Source: Anaerolineae bacterium
Lineage (GTDB): Bacteria > Chloroflexota > Anaerolineae > Aggregatilineales > Phototrophicaceae
Length of the DNA stretch: 64,000 nucleotides
Assembly (NCBI GenBank): GCA_022825675.1
Contig: JAJDWK010000048.1
Coordinates: forward strand, 1-64,000
Direction of reading: 5' to 3'
Below the pieces are notes generated by a model. The model ran no database searches. It saw only the letters and a list, made by a program, of their open reading frames with translations, and had not been told where the DNA came from. A program made the position numbers and the translations under genes. Of the stretch, positions 1 through 9,379 are shown one piece after another; position 1 is the first letter of the stretch; each line of letters starts with the position of its first letter.

Positions 1-512
1 CGGGCGGAATATGGCCAGATTTGGGATACGGTTATAGTGCCAGCAGGTACCGGCGTCGCGACCGGCTTGGGCGGGCTGCGGAAGGTGATGCGATTTAGGC
101 GCGCGATTGCGGAATCAAAAAAACAGGTGAGGCGTCGGCACCACCGATCCGTAGCTGTCACAATGACCTCGTATTCCGTATCCGGTTTCATGCCGTTCGC
201 GGCGGTAAATGCGTAAGGATAAAGCCCCGTAATACTTCTTTCCCACCGTCTAGCGCCGACGGGACCAAGATACACTTTATATCTTGGCTCAAGATCCGTT
301 TCCAAATCTTTGATGAAATTGTCCCAGTTGATGAGTACATAGCCATATCTGCTTGTAATATAGACCTTGCCTGCTACCGTCGGTGCCGGTGCTGGTGTTG
401 GCGTGGGGTCATGCGCCCGCGCCAGGGACGGGCTGAGAAGCGCGGCGATGACAAGAAGTGGCAAAAGAAAATACAGACGAGGCCACAGTATACGGCAGGC
501 ATACATAAGCAT
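1..512 (-). CDS. Secreted protein with signal peptide, Pro/Thr linker and fibronectin-III-like segment; C-terminus beyond window edge
   Basis: Reverse-strand translation from ATG at 510-512: MLMYACRILWPRLYFLLPLLVIAALLSPSLARAHDPTPTPAPAPTVAGKVYITSRYGYVLINWDNF...MKPDTEYEVIVTATDRW...; open at left edge, absent from the supplied ORF track. Confidence 0.6.
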   Translation of the reverse strand, partial: MLMYACRILWPRLYFLLPLLVIAALLSPSLARAHDPTPTPAPAPTVAGKVYITSRYGYVLINWDNFIKDLETDLEPRYKVYLGPVGARRWERSITGLYPYAFTAANGMKPDTEYEVIVTATDRWCRRLTCFFDSAIARLNRITFRSPPKPVATPVPAGTITVSQIWPYSA

Positions 513-624
513 ATCTCCAATGAAGCAGTGCGAGCGCAATACTATAAATTGAAGTATAAGTTAAATATGCGCCGCTGTCCAGTTTTCCTGGCGCGGTGGC
601 TCGCCCCTGCCAACTCGGTGCCGG

Positions 625-1623
625 CTAGCCGCCAGTTTGCACGGGCATGCCGTCCTGCGCCGCGGAGGCCACAATCGCGTCCCAGAGTTTCGCCATGCGC
701 AAGCCGACTTCTGGCGGGCAGGGATTTTCGATCGCGCCCGCGCGCACCTGCGTGAACTGCTCCCAAGCGCCGCGCATCTTGGGCAAATCGGCGGCGGCGG
801 CTTCGCTTTCGCCCTGGCGGCGCACGAAGAGGCGCTCGCCGTACATGCCGGTGCGGATAGCGCCGCCCGTGAGTGTGATGAAGATTTCGTTTTCCAAGCC
901 GGGGATGCAATCGCCACAGCCGTTGATGGTCACCAGCGCGCCTGATTGCAGCCTGCCCATAACAACGCCGTTGATATCCACCGGGCTGCCGCGATTGTCG
1001 GTCCAGGCGGCGACAGTGGCAAAATCCTCGCCGACCAGCGTGCAGACCGAGTTGAGCATGTGCGCGCCGCTGTCAAAGAGGAAGCCGCCGCCCGCCATCT
1101 CCGGGATTTGCCGCCAGCTGCCGGCGGTGGCGCTTTTCCAGCCTTGCCAGAGCATGCCGGTCACGGTCAGCAGTTCGCCGAGCTCGCCCGAGGCGATAAG
1201 CGCGGCCGCGTGGTTGATTTGCGGCGAGAGCCCGCCTTGAAATGCCACGACCAGCTCTTTGCCGCTGCGGTCCCGCGCTTGTATGAGGCTGCGCGCTTCC
1301 GCCGCGTTCATGACCATCGGCTTTTCCAACAGCACATCCAGCCCCGCTTCCAGGCAGAGTTTCGCCTGGTCGTGATGCAAATTATGCGGCGTGATGATGA
1401 AGACGGCGTCCAAATCGGCGGCGTGGGCGTCCAGCATGGCGGCGAGGTCAGGCTCGTTGGGCGGTGGCGGCGCGCCCAGCTCTTCCAGCCGCGCCAGAGC
1501 AAGCTCATAATTTTGCGCGGAAGGCTCGCAGAGCACGCGGATATCCGCGCCGGTTTCTATCATGAGCGGCAGGTGGTGGCGCGCCATGCCGCCAGCGCCG
1601 ATGAGGGCAGTTCGTGTTTGCAT
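625..1623 (-). CDS. Gfo/Idh/MocA family oxidoreductase
   Basis: MQTRTALIGAGGMARHHLPLM Rossmann start, AVFIITPHNLHHDQAKLCLEAGLDVLLEKPMVMN (EKP motif); start placed at 1623 rather than 1761. Confidence 0.9.
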   Translation of the reverse strand: MQTRTALIGAGGMARHHLPLMIETGADIRVLCEPSAQNYELALARLEELGAPPPPNEPDLAAMLDAHAADLDAVFIITPHNLHHDQAKLCLEAGLDVLLEKPMVMNAAEARSLIQARDRSGKELVVAFQGGLSPQINHAAALIASGELGELLTVTGMLWQGWKSATAGSWRQIPEMAGGGFLFDSGAHMLNSVCTLVGEDFATVAAWTDNRGSPVDINGVVMGRLQSGALVTINGCGDCIPGLENEIFITLTGGAIRTGMYGERLFVRRQGESEAAAADLPKMRGAWEQFTQVRAGAIENPCPPEVGLRMAKLWDAIVASAAQDGMPVQTGG

Positions 1624-1783
1624 GGTCAGTCTCTCTTTTGTATTTTGTATAGGGTCACAAAACTCCGCGGGATTGTATCGAAAGCGGTGGCGGATGGCGA
1701 ATGAAATTGCGGGAAGGGGCGGGGCAATCGCATCAAAATAGCATTCACCACCGAGACACAAAGGGGCACAGAGCTTGCCTTGC

Positions 1784-1831
1784 TTGACAGCGGGATTGCG
1801 CGGCGCTAGACTGTGTCTACAATGTAGACAC
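1784..1831 (+). promoter_or_regulatory. Promoter plus operator palindrome for mazEF
   Basis: TTGACA (1784-1789) - 17 bp - TAGACT (1807-1812), followed by perfect 19-nt palindrome GTGTCTACAATGTAGACAC (1813-1831). Confidence 0.75.
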
Positions 1832-1842
1832 GGGGGCTTGCG

Positions 1843-2088
1843 ATGTTGGTAAAAATCTCCAAGTGGGGCAACAGCCGCGCCATACGGCTGCCGAAAGCGC
1901 TCGCGGAAGCAGCGGGATTAAAAGTCGGCAACGAGGTCGACATCCGGTTTCAAGAGGGTGAAATCCGCATCCGGCGCGCCCGGAAGCCGCGGCGCTATGA
2001 CCTGGACGATCTATTGGCGACTGTGCCCGAGGATTTTGAACCTGAAGATTGGGATATTGGACCGCCGGTTGGCAATGAGGTCTGGTAG
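1843..2088 (+). CDS. mazE: AbrB/MazE-type antitoxin
   Basis: MLVKISKWGNSRAIRLPKALAEAAGLKVGNEVDI: MazE swapped-hairpin signature; immediately upstream of MazF-like gene. Confidence 0.9.
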   Translation: MLVKISKWGNSRAIRLPKALAEAAGLKVGNEVDIRFQEGEIRIRRARKPRRYDLDDLLATVPEDFEPEDWDIGPPVGNEVW

Positions 2089-2435
2089 TGGCTTATTTGC
2101 CCAAACGCGGCGACGCCATTTGGATTGATCTTGATCCCCGCATCGGACGCGAACAATCCGGGCATCGCCCCGCGCTTGTTCTTTCCCCTGAACGATACAA
2201 TCGAAAAATGAAGGTGGCAATCTGCTGCCCAATTACAAGCCGAGCCCGGCGCAGCGCCTTTGAACTCACCCTCCCAGGCACTCTTGCTGTAAGCGGCGTC
2301 GTGCTTGTGTATCAGGTCAGAACAGTGGATTGGCGGGAGCGGGGCGCCCGCTTTATGGCGCGTGTACCCGAAGAAGTTGTTGAGGATGCATTAAGTGTGC
2401 TGGCATCGATATTAAAAATTCCCCAATTGCATTAG
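2088..2435 (+). CDS. mazF: MazF/PemK-type endoribonuclease toxin
   Basis: YLPKRGDAIWIDLDPRIGREQSGHRPALVLSPERYN...; GTG start overlaps the stop of the antitoxin gene by 1 nt. Confidence 0.92.
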   Translation: MAYLPKRGDAIWIDLDPRIGREQSGHRPALVLSPERYNRKMKVAICCPITSRARRSAFELTLPGTLAVSGVVLVYQVRTVDWRERGARFMARVPEEVVEDALSVLASILKIPQLH

Positions 2436-2587
2436 CCGCGCCAGCGCTCCGCCTGCTAAGCACATCGTTCCATATAACCAAGACACCCGCATACTTTTGC
2501 ATTCGCCAGCGCGCAGGTGTATGCTTGCGCGAATGGGAAGGCGCGGCTATCGAGTAGGCGCCGAGCTGCAAAATACGGAGACAAACC

Positions 2588-3577
2588 ATGTACGACTGGA
2601 CACCCGCCGAACTGCCCCAAGCCACTACCGACATCGCCACCCTCAAAGCCGATATCGACCGCTATGGCTATTGCCTGCTGCGGGACGCCATCCCGCCGCC
2701 ACAGCTTGAGGCGGCGCGGCAGCGCCTGCTGCAGCAAGCCGCGGCGGAGCTGCAAGCGGGGCAGGCATTTGAAGACGGCGGCGCAAAGCAGCAATGGGGC
2801 GCCTTCACCGATGCCGAGGGGCGGACGCGGCGCGATGCCTTCCGCGCGGCGGCAGGCGGCGTCAACCAGCGCGTCTGGGTCTTGATCAACAAGGGGGCGG
2901 TCTGGCGCGCCTTGCTGCAAGAGCCGACTATGCGCGCGGTTGTCGGGCATGTGCTGGGGGCGGACTATCTGCTTTCCAGCTATGGCGCCAATATCGCCAA
3001 ACCTGGCGGCATCGCCATGCCCCTGCACACCGACCAGTGGTGGATGCCAGAGCCGATTAAACGCGCGCCCAGCCCCGTGCCCGCCGGCTCTTTAACCCGC
3101 GAGCTTTCCAACCGCGTGCATGAAAATCCCGCCATGATTGCGCCGCCGGTGGTGGTGAATGTGATGTGGATGCTCAACGACTTCACCGAAGCCAACGGCG
3201 CCACCCGCCTGGTGCCGCGCAGCCATCTCTATGGGCGGCGCCCGGACAAAAAGAAGGACAAAGATGCGCCCAGCATCCCGGCGGAAGGGGCGGCGGGCAG
3301 CGCCATGCTCTTTGACGGGCGGCTGTGGCATGGCACGGGCGCGAATGTCAGCGAGGGCATGCGGCTGGGCGTCTTGACGACCTTTGTGGCGCCGCAATTT
3401 CGTACGCAGGTCAACTTCACGCTGGCAACCGCGCCCGAAGTATTGGCGGCGGCGGATGACGATTTGCGGGCGCTGCTGGGCTTCAAAATTTGGAATGCCT
3501 ATGGGCGCGTCGAGAGCCCGGTGGCGGGCTTTGTGCAGCCGGGGGAGCAATCGCTGGGGGAGATGGGGGCGGGCTAA
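2588..3577 (+). CDS. Phytanoyl-CoA dioxygenase (PhyH) family protein
   Basis: YGYCLLRDAIPPPQLEAAR..., MPLHTDQWWMP (HxD), TRLVPRSH, WHGTGANVSEG. Confidence 0.85.
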   Translation: MYDWTPAELPQATTDIATLKADIDRYGYCLLRDAIPPPQLEAARQRLLQQAAAELQAGQAFEDGGAKQQWGAFTDAEGRTRRDAFRAAAGGVNQRVWVLINKGAVWRALLQEPTMRAVVGHVLGADYLLSSYGANIAKPGGIAMPLHTDQWWMPEPIKRAPSPVPAGSLTRELSNRVHENPAMIAPPVVVNVMWMLNDFTEANGATRLVPRSHLYGRRPDKKKDKDAPSIPAEGAAGSAMLFDGRLWHGTGANVSEGMRLGVLTTFVAPQFRTQVNFTLATAPEVLAAADDDLRALLGFKIWNAYGRVESPVAGFVQPGEQSLGEMGAG

Positions 3578-3604
3578 GTCGTCAACAGGAAAACAGGGGG
3601 AGCT

Positions 3605-4960
3605 ATGAAATATATTGACCTGAAAACAATCCTGAAAGTCATCCATTTTGCTAAATTGGCGGGCGCTAGCCTCCCTACAATCCACTTAGCCATTCATTTG
3701 CTAAAACACTTTGACGGCTCGCTGGCAACCAGTGACAGTCAACGCGGCTTTGCCTTGGCAGGAAAAGCGGGCTTCGTCTACATAATCAGACGACAGGAAA
3801 ATGGCGAGCGATTCAAGATTGGATACCGCTCCAAAGCGCCCTGGCGCGATAGTCAATTGCGGAGCCAGATGGCTGACAACGAAGACTTCTTTCTGGTTAT
3901 TCCAACAAAAGACGCGAAAGACCTGGAGAAGAAGCTGCGGAATACCTTCAACAGGCACGGCAAAAAGAGCGAATGGTTCTCGTTAAGTGATTTGGAGCGG
4001 CTGGAAATCGCGCTTATAGCCGCTATTGCACAGCTTGCAGCGGGCGATGATTTGGGCATGGCTGCGGTTGACAGCAAGACCATCCAACTTGCCACTACAT
4101 TATTTTATCAACTGCTAGAACTGGCAAAAAGGCAACAAGAAAAAGCAGCGCCTAAAGCGCCTAAAAAGAAGAAAAAAGCCCCCGCGCCCGCTGCCGCCAA
4201 GGTCAAGCCAAACTTGGATGACCTCGCTGCACTGCCCGAAATGGACTGGAGCTGGAAAAATGTCTTGCGCAAGAATTATCGCGCCCTGCCCAAGGCGAAG
4301 GGCAAGGCTGGCTATGTCACGATCATACGCGACAACGCCGCCAAGCGGGGCAAAATCTATTTTGATGATCATCCGGTAGCGTCAATCGAAACGGCATTGC
4401 TGGAACAATTTTCCCACTTCGACCTGGAGGTCGTCCTGGTCTTAGAGGTTGACGACAAGAAGAAAGCCAAAAAAGCTTTGCGTGCGCCAGCGGAAAACAA
4501 GGACGGCAATGGCTGGACTGAGCTTTCAAATGAAGAGATTGGCGCAGTGAGGGAGATTGCCCAGCACGGAAATGTGATGAAAAGCGTTTATGTAAGCCCG
4601 AAGACGCATTGGCGATTGAAGAGTCTGCCCAGCGAAAACTACCGCGAGTACCCGGTGCTCGAAAAACCTGCCGGTTATGTCTGCCTGGTGCAGGGCGTTC
4701 GGCCGGGTAAGCTGCGCAAATTCTGGTATGCCTTGCGCCCGAAGGACCTTGCCGGCGATTTCAAGTTGAAGCTGATGTTGAATACCCCTTATGATGCAAT
4801 TCACGCGCCCAAGCCAGTCCGATTCAAGTGCATTATCGAAGCGGAACATGCTGCATCATTTGAGAAATTTCTCCACAAACGTTATGCCGCCCACGAGACA
4901 CGCGGTTTCTTCAACTTGTCTGATGATCAGTTGAAAGAAATCTATGCCCTCGGCAATTGA
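3605..4960 (+). CDS. Protein with tandem GIY-YIG/T5orf172 (MUG113)-like segments
   Basis: KAGFVYIIRRQENGERFKIGYRSKAPWRDSQLRSQ...LEKKLRNTFNRHGKKSEWFSL, then KAGYVTIIRDNAAKRGKIYF and PAGYVCLVQGVRPGKLRKFWYALRP...FEKFLHKRYAAHETRGFFNLS. Confidence 0.6.
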   Translation: MKYIDLKTILKVIHFAKLAGASLPTIHLAIHLLKHFDGSLATSDSQRGFALAGKAGFVYIIRRQENGERFKIGYRSKAPWRDSQLRSQMADNEDFFLVIPTKDAKDLEKKLRNTFNRHGKKSEWFSLSDLERLEIALIAAIAQLAAGDDLGMAAVDSKTIQLATTLFYQLLELAKRQQEKAAPKAPKKKKKAPAPAAAKVKPNLDDLAALPEMDWSWKNVLRKNYRALPKAKGKAGYVTIIRDNAAKRGKIYFDDHPVASIETALLEQFSHFDLEVVLVLEVDDKKKAKKALRAPAENKDGNGWTELSNEEIGAVREIAQHGNVMKSVYVSPKTHWRLKSLPSENYREYPVLEKPAGYVCLVQGVRPGKLRKFWYALRPKDLAGDFKLKLMLNTPYDAIHAPKPVRFKCIIEAEHAASFEKFLHKRYAAHETRGFFNLSDDQLKEIYALGN

Positions 4961-5028
4961 GCGCTGCGCCAATCTCAATAGCCGGGCTTGCGCCCACCCG
5001 TTTCCATAGCACAGGATGAACCCCCGCC

Positions 5029-6069
5029 ATGACCGCTACAACCCGCCTCGGCATCATCAGCTTCGCGCATGCGCATGTGCGCAGCTATTGCCGCGCCATC
5101 GCCGAGTTTGACGACGCCGATGTCGTCGCCGCTTGGGATTATGACATCAAACGCGGCAAGAGCGCCGCGGCGGAATTCGGCTTGGCTTGGGAGCCCTCGT
5201 TGCCGCGGCTGCTGGCGCGGGCGGATATCGACGCCGTCTTTGTCGCCAGCCCGACGAACCGCCATGCCGAGCATGCAATCGCGGCGGCGGAAGCGGGCAA
5301 AGGCGTCCTGCTGCAAAAGCCGATGGCGCTGACACTGGCGGATTGCGATGCCATCATCAGCGCCGTGAAGCGCAGGGGCGTCAAATTCAGCATGTGTTAT
5401 CAAATGCGCGCCGACCCGATAAATCAGAAACTGAAAGCGCTGCTTGCTGCCGGCGCTGTCGGCAACATCGCGGCGGTACGGCGGCGGCATGCCATCCCCG
5501 CCCTGCTCAACGCGGACTGGGCGGTCGCGGGCAATTGGCATATCGACCCCGCCCAGAATATGGGCATGTTCATGGACGATGCCTCGCATGCCGCTGACTG
5601 GTTCTATTGGATGCTTGGCAAGCCCGTCAGCGTCAGCGCCGAGATTGACAATATCGTCACCAGCGCCGCGCCCGATGACAATGGCATCGCCATTTACCGC
5701 TTCGCCAAGGGCGAGCTGGGCATCCTCTTCAACAGCTCGACGCAGCTGGCGGCGGAAGCCACCACCGAGATTTATGGCGATGCCGGCACCATTCATCAGA
5801 ATTATGGCGATGCGCCGTCAACGCGGCTGGCGCCGGAAGCGACGCCGCTCAAGCTCTTCCGCGCGGGCGCGGATGATTGGCAGCGTTTTGATTTCCCCTT
5901 CGTGCCGCATAGCGCGCGCATACCGGCGGTGGCGCGCCCGGCGGTGGACTATATCAAAGGGGCGGGACCGCCGCTGGCGACAGCGGAAGACGGGCGCGCC
6001 TGCATCGAGATGATTTTGGGCGCTTATCAATCCGCACGGGAAGGGCGGCGTGTCTACTTCCCGCTGTGA
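5029..6069 (+). CDS. Gfo/Idh/MocA family oxidoreductase
   Basis: TRLGIISFAHAHVRSYCRAIAEF..., DAVFVASPTNRHAEHAIAAAEAGKGVLLQKPMAL. Confidence 0.88.
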   Translation: MTATTRLGIISFAHAHVRSYCRAIAEFDDADVVAAWDYDIKRGKSAAAEFGLAWEPSLPRLLARADIDAVFVASPTNRHAEHAIAAAEAGKGVLLQKPMALTLADCDAIISAVKRRGVKFSMCYQMRADPINQKLKALLAAGAVGNIAAVRRRHAIPALLNADWAVAGNWHIDPAQNMGMFMDDASHAADWFYWMLGKPVSVSAEIDNIVTSAAPDDNGIAIYRFAKGELGILFNSSTQLAAEATTEIYGDAGTIHQNYGDAPSTRLAPEATPLKLFRAGADDWQRFDFPFVPHSARIPAVARPAVDYIKGAGPPLATAEDGRACIEMILGAYQSAREGRRVYFPL

Positions 6070-6157
6070 GGCGGTTGTGGAATCTAACACGGCAATCAAG
6101 TATACTGGTTGCAATCAGCAGGGAATAAGTAACTGTTTAGTCGCCGAGAAATTGGGA

Positions 6158-6379
6158 ATGATGGCTATCGATTCGAGGAACTTGGAATTGAAGGGCAAAT
6201 TGAAGAAGGCGATAGATGCGCTGGTAGGGTACGGGCTGGCAATCCAAGATGAAGAGCCGCATCCATTGTCGATTCCTGCCCGCAAAACGGCGAAAGAGCT
6301 TTTAGACAAAGGGTGGATTGAGAACTTACTTGGGCAGGAATTCTGCCAGCGACAGCGTGCAGAGCTAGAGCGCTTATGA
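6158..6379 (+). CDS. Small hypothetical protein upstream of methyltransferase-HNH gene
   Basis: In-frame ATG at 6158 within ORF 6050..6379; same strand and 41 bp upstream of the methyltransferase gene; no family recognised. Confidence 0.35.
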   Translation: MMAIDSRNLELKGKLKKAIDALVGYGLAIQDEEPHPLSIPARKTAKELLDKGWIENLLGQEFCQRQRAELERL

Positions 6380-6420
6380 ATTTGCATAGCAGAACGATTG
6401 CATAAGTAGGAAGCCAATTT

Positions 6421-7620
6421 ATGGCGGAAAAGAATTGGCCCAGCAAAGTCATGTGGACAGGCGACTGTTTATACATCCTGCGCGGCATGAACTCGGGCAG
6501 CGTCGATCTGATTTATCTCGACCCGCCTTTCAACTCCAACACGGATTATGCCGCGCCGATTGGCAGCCAGGCGGCTGGCGCTGCGTTCAAAGATACTTGG
6601 ACCTTGACCGATCTCGATGTTGAGTGGATTAACCTTATTGAAGCGAGGCATGCAAGCCTGTATCGGGTACTGCTGGCAGCTGTGAGTCCCAGCGACAAGT
6701 CCTACCTGGTCTATATGGCGGCTCGCTTATTGGAATTGCGCCGTGTCTTAAAGCCAACGGGCAGCATCTATCTGCATTGCGACCCAACAATGAGCCACTA
6801 TCTCAAAATACTGATGGACACTATATTTGGACGGCAGAACTTCCGCAATGAAATCGTGTGGAGTTATCAACGCTGGACTGGCGCGGCGCGTCACTTCCAG
6901 CGCATGCATGATATTGTTTTGTTTTACGCTATGCCCGAGGCGACATTTAACCTATTAACCGAGCCGTATAGCCCTAAATCCAAACATAAACGAGCGAGGC
7001 GCAGCGCAGTAACTGAAGAAGGGAAACTTGAGCAGCAGTATACCGAAGACGACAGCAGGCAAAAGGCGATGCGGGATGTTTGGGAAATTTCCTATCTCAA
7101 TTCTCAAGCCAAAGAACGGGTCGGCTATCCTACGCAAAAACCCCTGGCGCTGCTTGACCGAATCATCAAAGCCAGCAGCCTGCCCGGCGACATCGTGCTC
7201 GACCCCTTCTGCGGCTGCGCTACGACCTGTGTTGCCGCCGATGATTTAGGGCGTGATTGGGTTGGCATCGATATTTCGCCCAAAGCCGCTGAATTAGTTG
7301 TGCGCCGCATCGCGGATAGGCAGGGGCTGTTCCGCGAGATAGTCCACCGCGAGGACATCCCCAAGCGCAGTGATTTGGGCAAGCTGCCACGCTACAACAG
7401 TATCGAAAACAAGCAGCGGCTATACGGCATGCAGGCAGGGGATTGCGCCGGCTGCGGGCAGCATTTTCACATGCGCAATTTCGAAGTGGATCACATCATT
7501 TCGCGCGTAAAAGGCGGAACAGACCATATCGAAAATTTGCAGCTGCTCTGCGGCGCTTGCAATCGTGTCAAAGGCAATCGCGGTATGGCTTATTTGCGGG
7601 CAAAATTGCAGCTCACCTAG
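6421..7620 (+). CDS. DNA methyltransferase (N4/N6, beta-type motif order) fused to C-terminal HNH endonuclease domain
   Basis: SVDLIYLDPPFNSN (motif IV) precedes DIVLDPFCGCATTCVAADDLGRDWVGIDI (motif I); C-terminus CAGCGQHFHMRNFEVDHIISRVKGGTDHIENLQLLCGACNRVKGNRG (HNH with CxxC pairs). Confidence 0.88.
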   Translation: MAEKNWPSKVMWTGDCLYILRGMNSGSVDLIYLDPPFNSNTDYAAPIGSQAAGAAFKDTWTLTDLDVEWINLIEARHASLYRVLLAAVSPSDKSYLVYMAARLLELRRVLKPTGSIYLHCDPTMSHYLKILMDTIFGRQNFRNEIVWSYQRWTGAARHFQRMHDIVLFYAMPEATFNLLTEPYSPKSKHKRARRSAVTEEGKLEQQYTEDDSRQKAMRDVWEISYLNSQAKERVGYPTQKPLALLDRIIKASSLPGDIVLDPFCGCATTCVAADDLGRDWVGIDISPKAAELVVRRIADRQGLFREIVHREDIPKRSDLGKLPRYNSIENKQRLYGMQAGDCAGCGQHFHMRNFEVDHIISRVKGGTDHIENLQLLCGACNRVKGNRGMAYLRAKLQLT

Positions 7621-9347
7621 CCCCCCTTCCACGCCCGCGCCGCCTGCAGCAGCTCGCGCGCGCCCGCCTGCCCCGCCGTGCCCAACATCGCCGCCAGCTC
7701 CGCGGCACGCTCGCCCTCGCCGCGCAGCTCCCGCACCCGCGTTGCCGCTTGCGCCGCCGCCAGCCCCTTCTCGGCGCAGAAATGCAAATCGGCAAATGCC
7801 GCCAGCTGCGGCAGATGCGTCACGCAGAGCACCTGATGCCCGCCCGAAAGCGACCACAGCTTCTGCCCGACCACCGCGCCCAGCCGCCCGCCGATGCCCT
7901 GGTCGACCTCGTCAAATATCAGCACGGGCGTTTGATCCGCCGCCGTCAGCACCCGCTTGAGCGCCAGCATGATGCGCGCCGCCTCGCCGCCAGACGCCAC
8001 TTTCGCCAATGGGCGCAGCGGCGCGCCCGGGTTGGCAGCCAGCATAAATTCGACATCGTCCATGCCCTTGGCGTCAAACTTGTAGCGGCGCTCGCCCACG
8101 ATGCAGCCGCCGGGGTGCTCCGCCTGCGCCAGCCGCAGCTCGAAGCGCGCCCGCTCCATGCGCAGCTCCTTGAGCTCCGCCAGCACCGCCGCGCTGAGGC
8201 GCTGCCCGGCGCTCCTGCGCGCCGCGCTCAACTGGGCGCAGCGCTCGCCGATTTGCATCAGCAGCCGCTCGGCTTTTGCGCCCAATTCGTGCAGCCGCGC
8301 GTCGCTGTTTTCGATGCCGTCCAACTCGCGGCGCGCCCGCTCGCCATAAGCGAGGATGTCGGCGGCGCTGTCGAGCTGGAAGCGGCGCTTCAGCGTGTTG
8401 ATGAGTTCCAGCCGCTCTTCCAACTCGTCCAGCCGCGCCGGGTCATATTCGATGTCATCGGCATAACGCGCCAGCGTCAGCGCCAGTTCTTGCGATGCCG
8501 CCGCCAAGCCTTCCGCCGCGTCATACTCCGCCGCCAGCGCCGGGTCGATGCCCGCCAGCTTCCGCAAAGCATTGGCGACCGCCATCAAGCTGTCGACGCC
8601 GCCCGGCGCCGCCCCGCGCTCATCACCGTTGAGCAGGCGCGCCGCTTCCGCCGCCAATGTCGCCAGCTGCTCGCTGTTGGCAAGGCGGTTGCGCTCCGCC
8701 AGGCGCTCGCTCTCTTCGGCGGGCTTGAGCGCCGCCGCGTCAATTTCCGCCACTTCATGCCGCAGCATGTCCGCCCGCCGCCGCAGGCTCTCGCTGTCCG
8801 CCCGCAGGGCGCTTAATTCCGCCTGCGCCGCCGTCAGCCGCGCCACCAGCCGCGCCAAATCCTCACGCGCATCCAGCAGCCCGGCATAGCGGTCCAGCAG
8901 CTCGATGTGCTGCCGCGCCCGCAGCAGCGACAGATGCTCGCTCTGCCCGTGAATATCGAAGAGCGCCTGCCCGATTTCGCCCAGGATGTCGCTGCGCACG
9001 GCGCTGCCATTGACGCGCGCTGTCGAGCGCCCGCCGCGCCGCAGCTCCCGCGTCAGCGTCAGCAGCCGCGGCGCGTCGGCATCCAGAAGTTCTTCCCGCC
9101 GCAACAGCGCCATCAGCGCTGGCTGCGCCGCGGGCTGCAGCCGAATCAGCCCTTCGACCAGGCTGCGGCTGGCGCCCGCGCGGATGAAATCGGCATCGGC
9201 GCGCCCGCCCAGCAGCAGCTCAACCGCGTCTACCAGTATGGATTTGCCCGCGCCGGTCTCGCCCGTTATCACATTGAACCCCGGCGCGAAGCGCAGCTCC
9301 AGCCGGTCGATGACGGCGAAATTTTCTATGCGCAGTTCTTCTAACAT
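7617..9347 (-). CDS. recN: DNA repair protein RecN
   Basis: MLEELRIENFAVIDRLELRFAPGFNVITGETGAGKSILVDAVELLLGGRA..., KVASGGEAARIMLALK, LIFDEVDQGIGGRLGAVVG. Confidence 0.95.
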   Translation of the reverse strand: MLEELRIENFAVIDRLELRFAPGFNVITGETGAGKSILVDAVELLLGGRADADFIRAGASRSLVEGLIRLQPAAQPALMALLRREELLDADAPRLLTLTRELRRGGRSTARVNGSAVRSDILGEIGQALFDIHGQSEHLSLLRARQHIELLDRYAGLLDAREDLARLVARLTAAQAELSALRADSESLRRRADMLRHEVAEIDAAALKPAEESERLAERNRLANSEQLATLAAEAARLLNGDERGAAPGGVDSLMAVANALRKLAGIDPALAAEYDAAEGLAAASQELALTLARYADDIEYDPARLDELEERLELINTLKRRFQLDSAADILAYGERARRELDGIENSDARLHELGAKAERLLMQIGERCAQLSAARRSAGQRLSAAVLAELKELRMERARFELRLAQAEHPGGCIVGERRYKFDAKGMDDVEFMLAANPGAPLRPLAKVASGGEAARIMLALKRVLTAADQTPVLIFDEVDQGIGGRLGAVVGQKLWSLSGGHQVLCVTHLPQLAAFADLHFCAEKGLAAAQAATRVRELRGEGERAAELAAMLGTAGQAGARELLQAARAWKGG

Positions 9348-9379
9348 CGGCGCGATTCGCCTGCTATCCCGCTATCCCG

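Noticed and set aside
7443-8816. 457-aa plus-strand ORF
   Set aside because: Antisense to recN over most of its length; Arg/Gln-rich low-complexity composition.
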